A program made the position numbers and the translations under genes. From contig CAIZQH010000021.1 in NCBI GenBank assembly GCA_903935095.1, forward strand, positions 475,765 through 539,764: 64,000 bases of DNA, given 5' to 3'. Under the pieces are notes generated by a model, which searched no databases, had not been told where the DNA came from, and saw only the letters and a program-made list of their open reading frames with translations. This DNA is from an uncultured Flavobacteriales bacterium (GTDB lineage Bacteria; Bacteroidota; Bacteroidia; Flavobacteriales_D; Crocinitomicaceae). Shown one piece after another: positions 8,943 through 18,109 of the stretch. How positions within the stretch are numbered: position 1 is the first letter of the stretch; every line of letters begins with the position of its first letter.

Positions 8943-9509
8943 ATGCATTTTGTCGAACCTTATTTCAACTGGCGTGGAGATTACGTCGCAGCGGAGGATC
9001 CACTTTCTCCGTTTTTCGAACGCGAGTACAGTGAATTTGAGTTCACAAATAGCATTTACGACTTCTACATTCATCCGCAATGGGATTCCATTGGTTCGCC
9101 GACTTTGTTTATCAAAATCCTCATGGTCGATTACGATGCGGCGTATGCCATCATTGAGTTAATCGGCGAATGGAACGATGCGATTGAAAACGACATCATG
9201 ATCTTGAAGCGCGATGTCATCGATGTCCTTATTCAACAAGGAATCAATCAATTTATCCTTATTGGAGAAAACGTGCTCAATTTCCATTATTCGGATGATT
9301 GTTACTATGAAGAATGGTTCGATGATGTCGAAGAAGGTTGGATTGCGATGGTGAACTTTCACGAGCACGTTGTGCGCGAATTTGAACGCATCAACATTGA
9401 TCATTACTTCGTCATGGGTGGAGAGTTGGAGGACATCGAATGGCGTACCTATAAACCTCAGCATTTCTATGAAAAAGTAGAGGCGCTTGTGACAAAGCGC
9501 CTCGGGTAA
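8943..9509 (+). CDS. Conserved-looking acidic protein of unknown function
   Basis: 188 residues from the ATG at 8943 (MHFVEPYFNWRGDY). I do not recognise the family. The protein is rich in Asp/Glu and aromatics (DDCYYEEWFDDVEEGW near 125-140), without a signal peptide, membrane helix or metal-binding cluster. Its mix of predicted strands and helices (LFIKILMVDYDAAYAIIEL, NQFILIGENVLNFHY) looks like a compact alpha/beta fold. It lies alone on the plus strand between trmB and a peptide transporter, with a TAnnTTTG box immediately upstream. Function cannot be inferred from context. Confidence 0.75.
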   Translation: MHFVEPYFNWRGDYVAAEDPLSPFFEREYSEFEFTNSIYDFYIHPQWDSIGSPTLFIKILMVDYDAAYAIIELIGEWNDAIENDIMILKRDVIDVLIQQGINQFILIGENVLNFHYSDDCYYEEWFDDVEEGWIAMVNFHEHVVREFERINIDHYFVMGGELEDIEWRTYKPQHFYEKVEALVTKRLG

Positions 9510-9531
9510 TTATTCTATTTAGCTGTAGCGC

Positions 9532-11004
9532 TTATTCAGCGCGATCAGCAATCAATTTATTTAAGAAGAAAGAAGCAATAATTACGACTGCTCCGGTAAT
9601 CAACGCGTATAGTGCTAATTGTTGATACCCATCTGTATAGGCAATCATGCGCTCCATTGGACTCGCGTCTTTTTTCGGACTGGCCATTCCTGCACCTAAG
9701 ATTCCAGCAGCATATTGTCCGTATGCAGATGCCAAGAACCACATTCCCATCATGACTCCCCATAAGTGTTTCGGAGATAATTTAGTCATCAAAGATAAGC
9801 CAATGGGTGATAAAAACAGCTCACCAATCGAAATCACCAAGTAAGCAAATGTGAATAATCCAAGGGAAGCAAGTCCAGCGTTATCCAACAAAAATCGCGT
9901 GTAATAAAACAAGTAGAAGGAAACACTTAAGAAAATGAAGGCCAATCCAAATTTCATGAAGTAATTCGGCTCTAATTTTCTTTTAGCCAACCAAATCCAC
10001 ATCAAGCCGATAAAGACACTCAGGATAATCACGAAAAGTGAATTAGCGGAGTTATTGACCACATTCGGATCAAATTTAAGTCCGAGCATGTCATTTGAAA
10101 TTAATTTTTCAGCATATAAACTTAAAGACCCACCACTTTGCTCAAAGAAGGACCAAAAGATAATCGATAGGAAAATGAAAATCATCGCCCCCACTAATTT
10201 TCTATTTTGTTCCCAGTTCAGTTTACTCATTTCATAGATTAAATAGAGTAGGGTTGCTGGACCAATAATGTACATGAAGATGTCTGTGTAAGCAGTATTG
10301 GTAATCATTGTGTAAATAAACGGAATGGATAATATCGATCCTCCATATACCAAATACTGATTTCTTTTGGCTTTTTTCTCATCTACTTTCACAGGTGATT
10401 GTCCAATTGGACCTAGGTTTTTGCGAGTCAACAAAAAATTAAGTAACCCTACCAACATGAAGATCCCGGATAAAGCAAATGCCATGTTCCATGAATAGGT
10501 TTTCCCGACATACACGCAAAGTCCACCGCCAAACAACGCACCAAGGTTGATTCCTGCGTAGAATAAACTAAATCCTGCATCGCGACGCGAATCGCCAGCG
10601 CGGTACAATTCTCCAACCATGGTGGAAATGTTTGGCTTAAAAAATCCGGTACCAATGATGATCAAACAAATTCCATAAAAGAAATTTGCTTTTGCGTCTA
10701 ATCCAAGGATCAAACTACCGAGGATCATCAGAATTCCACCCCAAAGCAGCGATTTTTGAAACCCAAGGATTTTATCCGCGAAGAGTCCGCCAATGAAGGT
10801 GAATGCATAGACGAATGCCTGTATCGCACCATATTTTAAATTGGCTTCTTGATCCGAAAAGAAAAGAATGTTCGTCATAAATACGACCAACATTCCCCGA
10901 TTCCCATAGAAACAGAAACGTTCCCACATTTCTGTGAAAAATAGACTCCAAATCTGTTTTGGGTATTTTCCTTCAAAGCTCTGTATTTGCTCGAGTGTTT
11001 GCAT
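9532..11004 (-). CDS. POT-family (DtpA/DtpT-like) peptide transporter
   Basis: 490-residue proton-coupled oligopeptide symporter of the inner membrane with about 12-14 hydrophobic helices. The family signatures are ExxERFxxYG-like (TEMWERFCFYGNRGMLV, residues 26-42) and FYAGINLGALFG at about 148-160, plus the FFKPNIS motif at about 120. The helix 10 region has the conserved GELFLSPIGLS. Imports di/tripeptides. Paired with a second POT gene upstream on the same strand, from which it is separated by a strong terminator. Confidence 0.92.
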   Translation of the reverse strand: MQTLEQIQSFEGKYPKQIWSLFFTEMWERFCFYGNRGMLVVFMTNILFFSDQEANLKYGAIQAFVYAFTFIGGLFADKILGFQKSLLWGGILMILGSLILGLDAKANFFYGICLIIIGTGFFKPNISTMVGELYRAGDSRRDAGFSLFYAGINLGALFGGGLCVYVGKTYSWNMAFALSGIFMLVGLLNFLLTRKNLGPIGQSPVKVDEKKAKRNQYLVYGGSILSIPFIYTMITNTAYTDIFMYIIGPATLLYLIYEMSKLNWEQNRKLVGAMIFIFLSIIFWSFFEQSGGSLSLYAEKLISNDMLGLKFDPNVVNNSANSLFVIILSVFIGLMWIWLAKRKLEPNYFMKFGLAFIFLSVSFYLFYYTRFLLDNAGLASLGLFTFAYLVISIGELFLSPIGLSLMTKLSPKHLWGVMMGMWFLASAYGQYAAGILGAGMASPKKDASPMERMIAYTDGYQQLALYALITGAVVIIASFFLNKLIADRAE

Positions 11005-11020
11005 TTTTTAAGTTATTTGG

Positions 11021-11052
11021 TAAATAAAAAGCCTCTGATTTCAGAGGCTTTA
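11021..11052 (-). terminator. Intrinsic terminator between the two POT genes
   Basis: A perfect 11-bp stem (AAAGCCTCTGA 11028-11038 with TCAGAGGCTTT 11041-11051) with a 2-nt loop. Read on the minus strand it is followed by a T-rich run (11021-11030). It ends the upstream transporter transcript before the second transporter gene begins. Confidence 0.85.
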
Positions 11053-11060
11053 AAATAATT

Positions 11061-12785
11061 TTATTGAACGTTATTTTCACGCATGACGCCGTTTAACCAG
11101 CGAAGCATCAAGAAGAGAATAATAGCTGCTGCCATTACCAATCCAAAGTTCAAATAGAAGAAATTTTGTTTTTCAGGAATGGTTTCCCATAAGCTGGACA
11201 ACATTCCGGATAATTTATTTCCAACGGAAATCGCTAGGAAGAATCCACCCATCATTAACGCAGTAATACGTGGAGGAGATAGCTTAGAAACCAGGGAAAG
11301 TCCCATCGGTGATAAACAAAGTTCACCTATGGTAATGACACCATATGAAGCAATTAACCAAAGTGAACCTGCTTTAGCTGACATATCATTGGTAGCAAAT
11401 ACAGCTCCAACCATCACCAAAGCGGATAACGCAGTAATGACCAATCCGATTGCGATTTTCGTCGGCGTGCTAGGCTCTCTTTTGCGACGACGCATCCATC
11501 CGAAGAATCCAACAATAATAGGAGTTAAGGTAACCACCCAGAATGGGTTAATGGATTGATACAACTCCGTTGAATATAATTTCATGTCTTTACCTTTCGC
11601 AGGAACTTCATCCTTCGGTAAGGTTGCAAAGTACTTACGAGAGCTTTCCAATTGAGAAATTTCACCAGAGAAATCTGCTTTCGCTTTCAATTCTGCTTTT
11701 GTAACTTTCGGCATTCCCTCTTCCACTTTTCTCATGGAATCAATGGTTGCTTTAAATTCGCTATCAGAAGAAGCAACGATTTCGTTGTTCACTACAACCT
11801 GCGCCATTCCAACACTTCCAGCTACGTTTGCTACGCCTTCAGACATTTCACGATTCGTATGGTCTTCCGCCCAAACCGTTAATGCATCTCCATTTTGGTG
11901 GAAAATCGCAAAGAATAAAATCACACACGCAAACACCGCAAGCAATGCTTTAATCGCACGGCTTTCTTTCGCTTCTGATTTGAAGGCTAAATAAATAAAG
12001 AATGCAATCACAGGTAAACATCCAATAATGAAAGCATCATTTGTATCTGATCCTAAGAAATTTCCAGGGATCATGTATCCAAGAATACCAAAAACGAACA
12101 TTGGAAGAACCGTCATGGAGAAAATACGCACGGTGGACATATCTCCTTCTTGTACGGGCTTTACGACATCGACATGCTTGATGTGCTTCGTTCCTAAAAT
12201 GAATATAGCCACACCGACTAACATTCCAATTCCTGCCGCTGCAAATGCATGTCCCCAACCGTAATTGATGCGCATGTATGCGGCAACGAAGTTACAAATG
12301 AATGCTCCGATGTTAATTCCCATATAGAAAATGTTGTATCCCGCATCTTTTTTATCCTTCATGTCATCTGCGCTATACAGATTCCCAACAAGGGTAGAAA
12401 TGTTTGGTTTAAAGAATCCATTTCCAAGAATGATCAGCATCAAGGCAACGTAAAACGCGGTTTCGTTGTGAATGGAAAGACAGAAATATCCAGCAGACAT
12501 CATGATTCCACCCATAATGATCGAACGACGATACCCTAAAATACGATCGGCTAAAAGTCCGCCAATAAAAGGCGTCAGATACACTAATCCTAAATACGTT
12601 CCATAGATGTCAGATTTTTTTTGTGGATCAAAGCCCATTCCGCCATTGTTCCATCCATCAATCATATAAAGGGAGAAAATCCCAAGCATCAGATAGTAGC
12701 CAAAGCGCTCCCACATTTCCGTTCCGAACAAGTACCAAAGTCCTATTGGATGTCCTTTTTGTCCATTATTTTCCATAAATATCAT
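11061..12785 (-). CDS. POT-family peptide transporter with a large soluble insert
   Basis: 574 residues, about 80 longer than its neighbour. POT signatures: TEMWERFGYYLMLG (about 22-35), FFKPNISTLVG (about 124-134), FYMGINIGAFICNF (about 151-164) and GELCLSPMGLSLVSKLSP near 487-504. Between a hydrophobic helix ending in FFAIFHQNGDALTVWAED (about 315) and LYQSINPFWVVTLTP (about 405) sits a hydrophilic, Lys/Glu-rich stretch of about 90-100 residues absent from the neighbour. The start is either ATG 12785 or ATG 12776 (MENNGQKG); they differ by three residues. A TATATTCG box (plus strand CGAATATA 12799-12806) lies upstream. Confidence 0.9.
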   Translation of the reverse strand: MIFMENNGQKGHPIGLWYLFGTEMWERFGYYLMLGIFSLYMIDGWNNGGMGFDPQKKSDIYGTYLGLVYLTPFIGGLLADRILGYRRSIIMGGIMMSAGYFCLSIHNETAFYVALMLIILGNGFFKPNISTLVGNLYSADDMKDKKDAGYNIFYMGINIGAFICNFVAAYMRINYGWGHAFAAAGIGMLVGVAIFILGTKHIKHVDVVKPVQEGDMSTVRIFSMTVLPMFVFGILGYMIPGNFLGSDTNDAFIIGCLPVIAFFIYLAFKSEAKESRAIKALLAVFACVILFFAIFHQNGDALTVWAEDHTNREMSEGVANVAGSVGMAQVVVNNEIVASSDSEFKATIDSMRKVEEGMPKVTKAELKAKADFSGEISQLESSRKYFATLPKDEVPAKGKDMKLYSTELYQSINPFWVVTLTPIIVGFFGWMRRRKREPSTPTKIAIGLVITALSALVMVGAVFATNDMSAKAGSLWLIASYGVITIGELCLSPMGLSLVSKLSPPRITALMMGGFFLAISVGNKLSGMLSSLWETIPEKQNFFYLNFGLVMAAAIILFLMLRWLNGVMRENNVQ

Positions 12786-12883
12786 TTAGTTTACCTGCCG
12801 AATATAGTAAAAAAACATGGGTTAGATTCCATTCGGATATTTCAATTACTGAATTTTTCACATCTGATTGAAAAAGAATCAAA

Positions 12884-12891
12884 TATATTTG
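12884..12891 (+). promoter_or_regulatory. TATATTTG -7 box of tcdA
   Basis: TATATTTG at 12884-12891, 14 nt before the ATG at 12906. It supports the short start of tcdA over the longer open frame that runs back into the divergent transporter. Confidence 0.5.
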
Positions 12892-12905
12892 CGAAAAAAA
12901 ATACA

Positions 12906-13643
12906 ATGGTGAATTGGTTGGAACGTACAGAGTTGTTGCTTTCTAAAGAGCAGATGGATCGCTTGAAACAAGCACATGTATTGATTGTTGGACTCGGTGG
13001 AATCGGTTCCTTTGCTGGTGAATTTATCGCACGAGCAGGAATTGGAAAGATGACCATCATTGATGGTGATGTCTTTGATCCCACAAATAAAAACCGTCAA
13101 TTAACAGCGCTTGATAGTACCATTGGCATCAATAAAGCCGTTGTGCTTGCACAAAGAATAAAAGACATCAATCCAGAAATACAGTTAAACATCGTAGAGG
13201 AGTTTGTCATGCCAGAACGTGTGTGGGAATTGCTCGACGAACATCAACCGGACTATGTCATGGATTGCATCGATTCTGTGACACCAAAATTGGAATGGCT
13301 GATTGCCTGCAAACGTAAAAAAGTGAAAATCATCAGTCACATGGGGGCAGGCGGAAAAACCGACCCAAGTAAAATCAAAGTTACCAACATTCAACATGTC
13401 GCGGGATGTAAACTTGGCGCACATATGAAAAAACGCTTGAAACGCAAGAACATTTCTTACCGTGGAATCAAAGCGGTTTATTCCACAGAAATTCAACAAA
13501 AGGATTCCTTGAAAATGACTAATGGCGCCAATTATAAGAAGTCCTTCTATGGGACAATTTCGTATATGCCTGCTTTATTTGGACTCGTTGGAGCAGCTGA
13601 AGTGATTAAGTTTCTCGCAAATAATACAGAGGAAAACGCTTGA
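12906..13643 (+). CDS. tcdA: tRNA threonylcarbamoyladenosine dehydratase (ThiF/E1-like)
   Basis: 245 residues from ATG 12906 (MVNWLERTELLLS). E1-like ATP-binding Rossmann motif GLGGIGSFAGEFIARAGIG at about 31-49, then DGDVFDPTNKNRQ, the adenylation-site signature. CIDSVTPKLEW (about 119-130) and the HMGAGGKTDPSKIKV segment are typical of TcdA (CsdL/YgdL), which dehydrates t6A37 to the cyclic ct6A form. The open frame upstream from 12621 is antisense to the transporter gene and is not part of the protein. Confidence 0.92.
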   Translation: MVNWLERTELLLSKEQMDRLKQAHVLIVGLGGIGSFAGEFIARAGIGKMTIIDGDVFDPTNKNRQLTALDSTIGINKAVVLAQRIKDINPEIQLNIVEEFVMPERVWELLDEHQPDYVMDCIDSVTPKLEWLIACKRKKVKIISHMGAGGKTDPSKIKVTNIQHVAGCKLGAHMKKRLKRKNISYRGIKAVYSTEIQQKDSLKMTNGANYKKSFYGTISYMPALFGLVGAAEVIKFLANNTEENA

Positions 13644-13698
13644 TTCTCATTGAATTTACGTACTTTTCCTTCGCTAAATCATAAATTTATTCATCAAC

Positions 13699-15702
13699 AT
13701 GAAAAAAACTACACTATTAATTGCATCTGTAATCTTGTGCGGTACTTCGTTTGCACAATTGTTTTCAGATAACTTCGATTCGTATCCCGCGGGTGCGTTT
13801 TTAGGACCACAATCAACTACTTGGTCGACATGGAGCGGAGCAGAAGGTGGGGCAGAAGATGTCGCAATCACCAATAACAATGCGAACTCTGCACCGAATT
13901 CAATTTATTTTGCTTCAACAGCTGCCTCTGGTGGACCACAAGATGTTGTGTTGAAATTTGGACAATTGTATAATAGTGGAATTTTCACTCTTCAATCCGA
14001 CTTTTATGTGAACGCTGGTAAAAATGCCTATTTCAATATTCAAGGAGCATTGGCTATAGGCCAAGTTTGGGCATTGAATGTCAATATGGATGCTGGACAA
14101 GTCATGATTGATGATGGTGTTACGCCGAACCTAGCAGTTGGAACATACACGGACGCAACATGGTTTACTTTAAAAATTGAAGCGAATTTAACCTTACATA
14201 TTTGGAAAGCATACATCAACGGTGCGCTTATTGGTTCTTGGACAAATGCCATTAATACGATGGCGTCGGTAGATTTCTTCCCGGTTCAAAACAGTCAATA
14301 TTATGTAGATAACGTAAGTTTTGATCACCAAACGTATACGCTACCGAATTTGAACGCCATGGTAGCAAGTGTTGACATGGGTGGTGAAATTGCTGGACAA
14401 AACGTGACGCCAAAAGTGAATGTGTTAAACGCAGGTGCAACGCCAATTACTTCTTTTAATGCCAATCTTTCTTACAATGGTCAAAACTACCCGTTCTCTG
14501 TAACAGGAGTGAATATTGCAAGCATAGGAACGTATACAGTAAATATGCCCGCGAATATTTTGGTTCCAGGAAATCAAACGTACACGGCAACTATTTCGAA
14601 TATCAATGGTGGAAACGATGATATAGCCGGTGACAATACTTTATCAGGACAAATAAATCCAGTTGTTCCTGCAGCTGGTAAAATGGTGGTTGGTGAAGAA
14701 GGAACAGGTACATGGTGTCAGTGGTGTCCACGTGGTGCCGTGTTTATGGATTTATTCCAAACAAAATATGATCAATATTGGGCTGGAATTGCTGTTCACA
14801 ATGCAGATCCAATGACAGTTGCAGATTACGATGCAGGAATTGGTGGACTCATCAGTGGGTATCCAAGTGCAGTTGTTGACCGTTTACCAGATGTAGATCC
14901 ATCTGGAATGAGTCAAGATTTCTTTGCACGTTTGCAAACTGCTCCAGTGGCAACAATCGTGAACGGAGCAACTTGGGATGCAGCAACACGTGTCTTAAAT
15001 GTATCTGTGACTTCAAACTTCGTTTTAGCAGCAAATGGCAATTATAAAGCGGCATGTGTCTTGACAGAAGATGAAGTAACAGGAACAGGAAATGGTTGGA
15101 GTCAGTCCAATGCATATGCAGGCGGAAACAATGGAGCGATGGGTGGATTTGAAACACTTTCTAACCCTGTTCCAGCATCAACAATGGTTTACGATCATGT
15201 GGCACGTGCAATTGCACCAAGTTTCACGGGAATGCCAAATAGTTTCCCTGCAACAGTAACTGCTGGAGATTCCTACACAACGAATATGAGTTTTACTCTT
15301 CCTGCTTCTTGGGACGAGACGAAAATCAAGATCATTGGAATGATTATTGATCCAACAGGGAAAATTGACAATGCAGGACGCGCAACCATCGCTGAAGCAG
15401 TGACAAATGGATACGTTGCTGGTATTTCTGATGTACCAACCGTTTGTTATTGGGGTGGAATGAGTGTTTACCCGAATCCAGCTTCTAGCGCTGCGACAGT
15501 AAGCTTATATATCGGTAAAGCGTCAAACGTTACCATGAAATTAGTAGACTTCGCTGGAAAGATTGTGAGCGAAAAAGAATACGGTTCGGTTCAAGGTAAT
15601 TTTGAAGTTAACGTAAATACAAGCAACCTTAAAGCAGGTGTTTACTTCGTTGAATTAACAGCGGACGGACAAAAAACTTCGAAAAAATTGATCATCGAAT
15701 AA
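13699..15702 (+). CDS. T9SS-secreted protein with LamG-like and Omp28-type thioredoxin-like domains
   Basis: 667 residues. Signal peptide 1-19 (ending TSFAQ). Residues about 20-210 form a jelly-roll region (LFSDNFDSYPAG, WSTWSGAEGG, YYVDNVSF). A beta-sandwich (about 215-325) follows, then an Omp28-like domain starting at VVGEEGTGTWCQWCPRGAVFMD (about 329-350), with a CQWC motif at the place of a thioredoxin CxxC. The C-terminal about 80 residues are a T9SS type A sorting domain (VYPNPASSAATVSL, LKAGVYFVELTADGQ, SKKLIIE). It is probably exported to the surface. The exact function of Omp28-type proteins is unclear; the CxxC suggests, but does not prove, disulfide chemistry. Confidence 0.85.
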   Translation: MKKTTLLIASVILCGTSFAQLFSDNFDSYPAGAFLGPQSTTWSTWSGAEGGAEDVAITNNNANSAPNSIYFASTAASGGPQDVVLKFGQLYNSGIFTLQSDFYVNAGKNAYFNIQGALAIGQVWALNVNMDAGQVMIDDGVTPNLAVGTYTDATWFTLKIEANLTLHIWKAYINGALIGSWTNAINTMASVDFFPVQNSQYYVDNVSFDHQTYTLPNLNAMVASVDMGGEIAGQNVTPKVNVLNAGATPITSFNANLSYNGQNYPFSVTGVNIASIGTYTVNMPANILVPGNQTYTATISNINGGNDDIAGDNTLSGQINPVVPAAGKMVVGEEGTGTWCQWCPRGAVFMDLFQTKYDQYWAGIAVHNADPMTVADYDAGIGGLISGYPSAVVDRLPDVDPSGMSQDFFARLQTAPVATIVNGATWDAATRVLNVSVTSNFVLAANGNYKAACVLTEDEVTGTGNGWSQSNAYAGGNNGAMGGFETLSNPVPASTMVYDHVARAIAPSFTGMPNSFPATVTAGDSYTTNMSFTLPASWDETKIKIIGMIIDPTGKIDNAGRATIAEAVTNGYVAGISDVPTVCYWGGMSVYPNPASSAATVSLYIGKASNVTMKLVDFAGKIVSEKEYGSVQGNFEVNVNTSNLKAGVYFVELTADGQKTSKKLIIE

Positions 15703-15724
15703 GATCAAGTAAACGTAAATATGG

Positions 15725-15756
15725 AAAAGGACTGCTGAAAAGTGGTCCTTTTTTTT
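15725..15756 (+). terminator. Intrinsic terminator after the Omp28-like gene
   Basis: AAAAGGAC (15725-15732) pairs with GTCCTTTT (15745-15752), followed by further T residues to 15756. It lies in the short gap between the convergent Omp28-like gene and purK, and may act in both directions because the opposite strand also ends in a short T run. Confidence 0.7.
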
Positions 15757-16870
15757 ATGCGATGACGCGAATAGCTGCTTGAACTTTCTTCGTCTTTTCG
15801 CGGACTTCATCCATGTTTGAACCGGTGATGGTGACGTGTCCCATTTTGCGGAAGGACTTCGTGATTTCTTTTCCGTAGATGTGTGGGTAAACACCAGGGA
15901 TGGACAAGATGTCTTTTAATCCTTCGTAGATTGCTGGACCTTCAAATCCTTTTTCTCCAACAAGGTTAATCATCGATCCGCATTGGATTAATGAAGTGTC
16001 TCCCAATGGTAAATTGAGTATGGCACGTAGGTGCTGTGCAAATTGAGAGGTGTGACAAATTTCAATCGTGTGGTGTCCACTGTTGTGTGGACGCGGAGCG
16101 ATTTCGTTGACCAATAAACTTCCGTCGTTCGTTAAAAAGAATTCGACCGCTAGTAATCCAACCATGTCGAGTTTCTGGATGATGTCTTTCGCTATTTCGT
16201 CCGCTAGTTTTTCAACGTCCGCGTTTATGTCCGCTGGTGAGAACAAGAATTCCACTAAATTCGCTTCTTTATTGAATTCACATTCCACACAGGGAAAGGT
16301 CCTCATCTCGCCATTTTCATTTCGGGCAACGATTACAGATAACTCCTTTTGAAAAGGAATTTTGTTCTCAATGATACTTGGTTCATCGAAAGAAGTCAGT
16401 GCATCCGCTTCTGAATTCAGCATATTCACTCCTTTTCCATCGTATCCACCAGTGCGCACTTTATGTACAATGGGAAAACTTGCTTTTGTAATTAAATCAA
16501 CTCGGTTTTCAATAAAGGCAAAGGGTGCTGTTGGGATGTTTTGATCGGTATAAAATTGTTTTTGCAAACCTTTGTCGCGGATGATGCGCAAGACACGAGG
16601 TTGCGGAAAGACTTTCACGCCTTCTTTTTCAAGATCTTCTAATGCTTCGATGGAAACGTTTTCAATTTCCACAGTAAGCAAGTCTTTGTCCTTCCCAAAT
16701 GCATAAACGGCATCATAATCCGTAATTGAACCACAGGTAAAGGAATAAGCAAGGTGCGCACAAGGAGCAGTGGCCTCGCCGTCCATCATGTGTAGGTGAA
16801 TATTTAAGTTCGTCGCTTCTTGAATGAGCATGCGTCCGAGTTGTCCGCCACCAATAACTCCTACTTTCAT
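15755..16870 (-). CDS. purK: N5-carboxyaminoimidazole ribonucleotide synthase
   Basis: ATP-grasp enzyme of purine biosynthesis that carboxylates AIR with bicarbonate to N5-CAIR. 371 residues from ATG 16870 (MKVGVIGGGQLGRMLI). Key segments are the GGGQLG nucleotide-binding start, the KVRTGGYDGKGV ATP-grasp loop near 150-161, and EIAPRPHNSGHHTIE near 270. The longer frame from 16939 is rejected because a TATCTTTG promoter box (16902-16909) lies inside it. purE is not in the window. The gene faces hpt across a divergent promoter region, which groups two purine genes. Confidence 0.95.
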   Translation of the reverse strand: MKVGVIGGGQLGRMLIQEATNLNIHLHMMDGEATAPCAHLAYSFTCGSITDYDAVYAFGKDKDLLTVEIENVSIEALEDLEKEGVKVFPQPRVLRIIRDKGLQKQFYTDQNIPTAPFAFIENRVDLITKASFPIVHKVRTGGYDGKGVNMLNSEADALTSFDEPSIIENKIPFQKELSVIVARNENGEMRTFPCVECEFNKEANLVEFLFSPADINADVEKLADEIAKDIIQKLDMVGLLAVEFFLTNDGSLLVNEIAPRPHNSGHHTIEICHTSQFAQHLRAILNLPLGDTSLIQCGSMINLVGEKGFEGPAIYEGLKDILSIPGVYPHIYGKEITKSFRKMGHVTITGSNMDEVREKTKKVQAAIRVIA

Positions 16871-16901
16871 TTTATTACCATACCAAATACCTTCCATGCA
16901 A

Positions 16902-16909
16902 CAAAGATA
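16902..16909 (-). promoter_or_regulatory. TATCTTTG -7 box of purK
   Basis: Plus strand CAAAGATA at 16902-16909 reads TATCTTTG on the minus strand, 31 nt upstream of the purK ATG. It sits inside the longer possible frame and so decides the start. Confidence 0.55.
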
Positions 16910-16969
16910 CAGCAAGGAAATTAAACCAATGGAATTCAAAGAAAATTTTCAATTAAGCCCGCAAAATCG

Positions 16970-16977
16970 TACCTTTG
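16970..16977 (+). promoter_or_regulatory. TACCTTTG -7 box of hpt
   Basis: TACCTTTG at 16970-16977 ends seven bases before the hpt ATG (16985), so the transcript of this five-gene operon would have an almost absent leader. Confidence 0.55.
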
Positions 16978-16984
16978 CATTCAT

Positions 16985-17524
16985 ATGAAAGATGTGCGCA
17001 CCATTCATGACAAACAATTTCAATCCTACATCAGTGCAGCGGAAATTCAATCCGCAGTCGAAAGATTAGCACAGGACTTGGAAAAGGACTATGAAGGAAA
17101 GAAGGTGATTTTCTTGTCCATTTTGAATGGTTCCTTCATGTTTACAGCGGATTTAATGAAGTGTATATCATCCCTTGTGGAGGTTTCCTTCGTGAAAGTG
17201 AGTTCTTATCAAGGAACAACAACTTCTGGACGAGTGGATGAATTAATCGGATTGAATACAGATTTGAAACATCGTTCGGTGATCATATTGGAAGACATCG
17301 TCGATACGGGAATTACGATCGACAAGGTTTTGACTTTATTGAAAACACAGGATGTGGAGTCGATTGAAATATGTACCCTGTTGTTCAAACCAGATGCATT
17401 TCTAGGTCGCGAAAAACCGAAGTACATTGGGATGGAAATCCCAAACAAATTTGTTGTAGGCTATGGTCTAGATTACAACGAATTAGGTAGAAATTTTAAA
17501 GAGATTTATCAATTAATAGACTGA
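16985..17524 (+). CDS. hpt: Hypoxanthine phosphoribosyltransferase
   Basis: Purine salvage enzyme joining hypoxanthine or guanine to PRPP. 179 residues. The PRPP-binding motif VIILEDIVDTGIT is at about 98-110, with the earlier ILNGSFMF PPi loop at about 42-49, the flexible loop KVSSYQGTTTSG, and the C-terminal VGYGLDYNELGRN that binds the base. First gene of a tight operon with adk (3-bp gap), obgE, a PAP2 phosphatase and crcB. Confidence 0.95.
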   Translation: MKDVRTIHDKQFQSYISAAEIQSAVERLAQDLEKDYEGKKVIFLSILNGSFMFTADLMKCISSLVEVSFVKVSSYQGTTTSGRVDELIGLNTDLKHRSVIILEDIVDTGITIDKVLTLLKTQDVESIEICTLLFKPDAFLGREKPKYIGMEIPNKFVVGYGLDYNELGRNFKEIYQLID

Positions 17525-17527
17525 CTT

Positions 17528-18100
17528 ATGTTAAACATTGTACTATTTGGACCTCCAGGAGCAGGAAAAGGAACGCAATCGGAACGTTTGATTGAAAAAT
17601 ATGGATTGGTTCACCTTTCAACTGGAGATATTTTCCGTGCGAACATTAAAGGGGAAACAGCACTGGGAACCTTAGCGAAAAGTTACATGGATCAAGGACA
17701 ATTGGTCCCAGATTCTGTAACAATAGAAATGTTGCGTTCAGAAGTGGTAAAACATGAGTCGCCGAGAGGATTTATTTTTGATGGATTCCCTCGTACAAAT
17801 GCACAAGCGGAAGCACTGGATGCTTTCTTGAACGAATTAGGGACTGGAATCAGTCTGATGTTGGCCCTTGAAGTAGAAGAAAATGAGTTGAAAACGCGTT
17901 TATTGAAACGTGCAGAAGTGAGTGGACGTGCTGATGATGCGAATCCTGAAGTGATTGAAAAAAGAATCAACGTTTATAAGCAAGAAACGGCACCAGTAAA
18001 ATCGTTTTATCACGCTCAAAATAAGTTTATATCCATCAATGGTATTGGAAGTATTGATGAAATTACTAACCGTTTGTTTCAAGAAATTGATTCAATTTAA
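17528..18100 (+). CDS. adk: Adenylate kinase (short-lid form)
   Basis: Interconverts ATP + AMP and 2 ADP. 190 residues. P-loop GPPGAGKGTQSE (about 7-18), STGDIFRA AMP-binding segment, GFIFDGFPRTNAQAEAL (about 80-96), and RAEVSGRADDANPEVIEKRI with a short LID lacking zinc cysteines, as is usual for Bacteroidota Adk. Follows hpt by 3 bp and precedes obgE by 9 bp. Confidence 0.96.
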   Translation: MLNIVLFGPPGAGKGTQSERLIEKYGLVHLSTGDIFRANIKGETALGTLAKSYMDQGQLVPDSVTIEMLRSEVVKHESPRGFIFDGFPRTNAQAEALDAFLNELGTGISLMLALEVEENELKTRLLKRAEVSGRADDANPEVIEKRINVYKQETAPVKSFYHAQNKFISINGIGSIDEITNRLFQEIDSI

Positions 18101-18109
18101 AGCCTGACA

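Noticed and set aside
12621..12905. Long upstream extension of tcdA
   Set aside because: Antisense to the peptide transporter, and the ThiF-family protein starts at MVNWLERTELL.
14852..15157. Minus-strand ORF inside the Omp28-like gene
   Set aside because: His/Leu-rich low-complexity shadow of the plus-strand repeats, without promoter or homologous motif.
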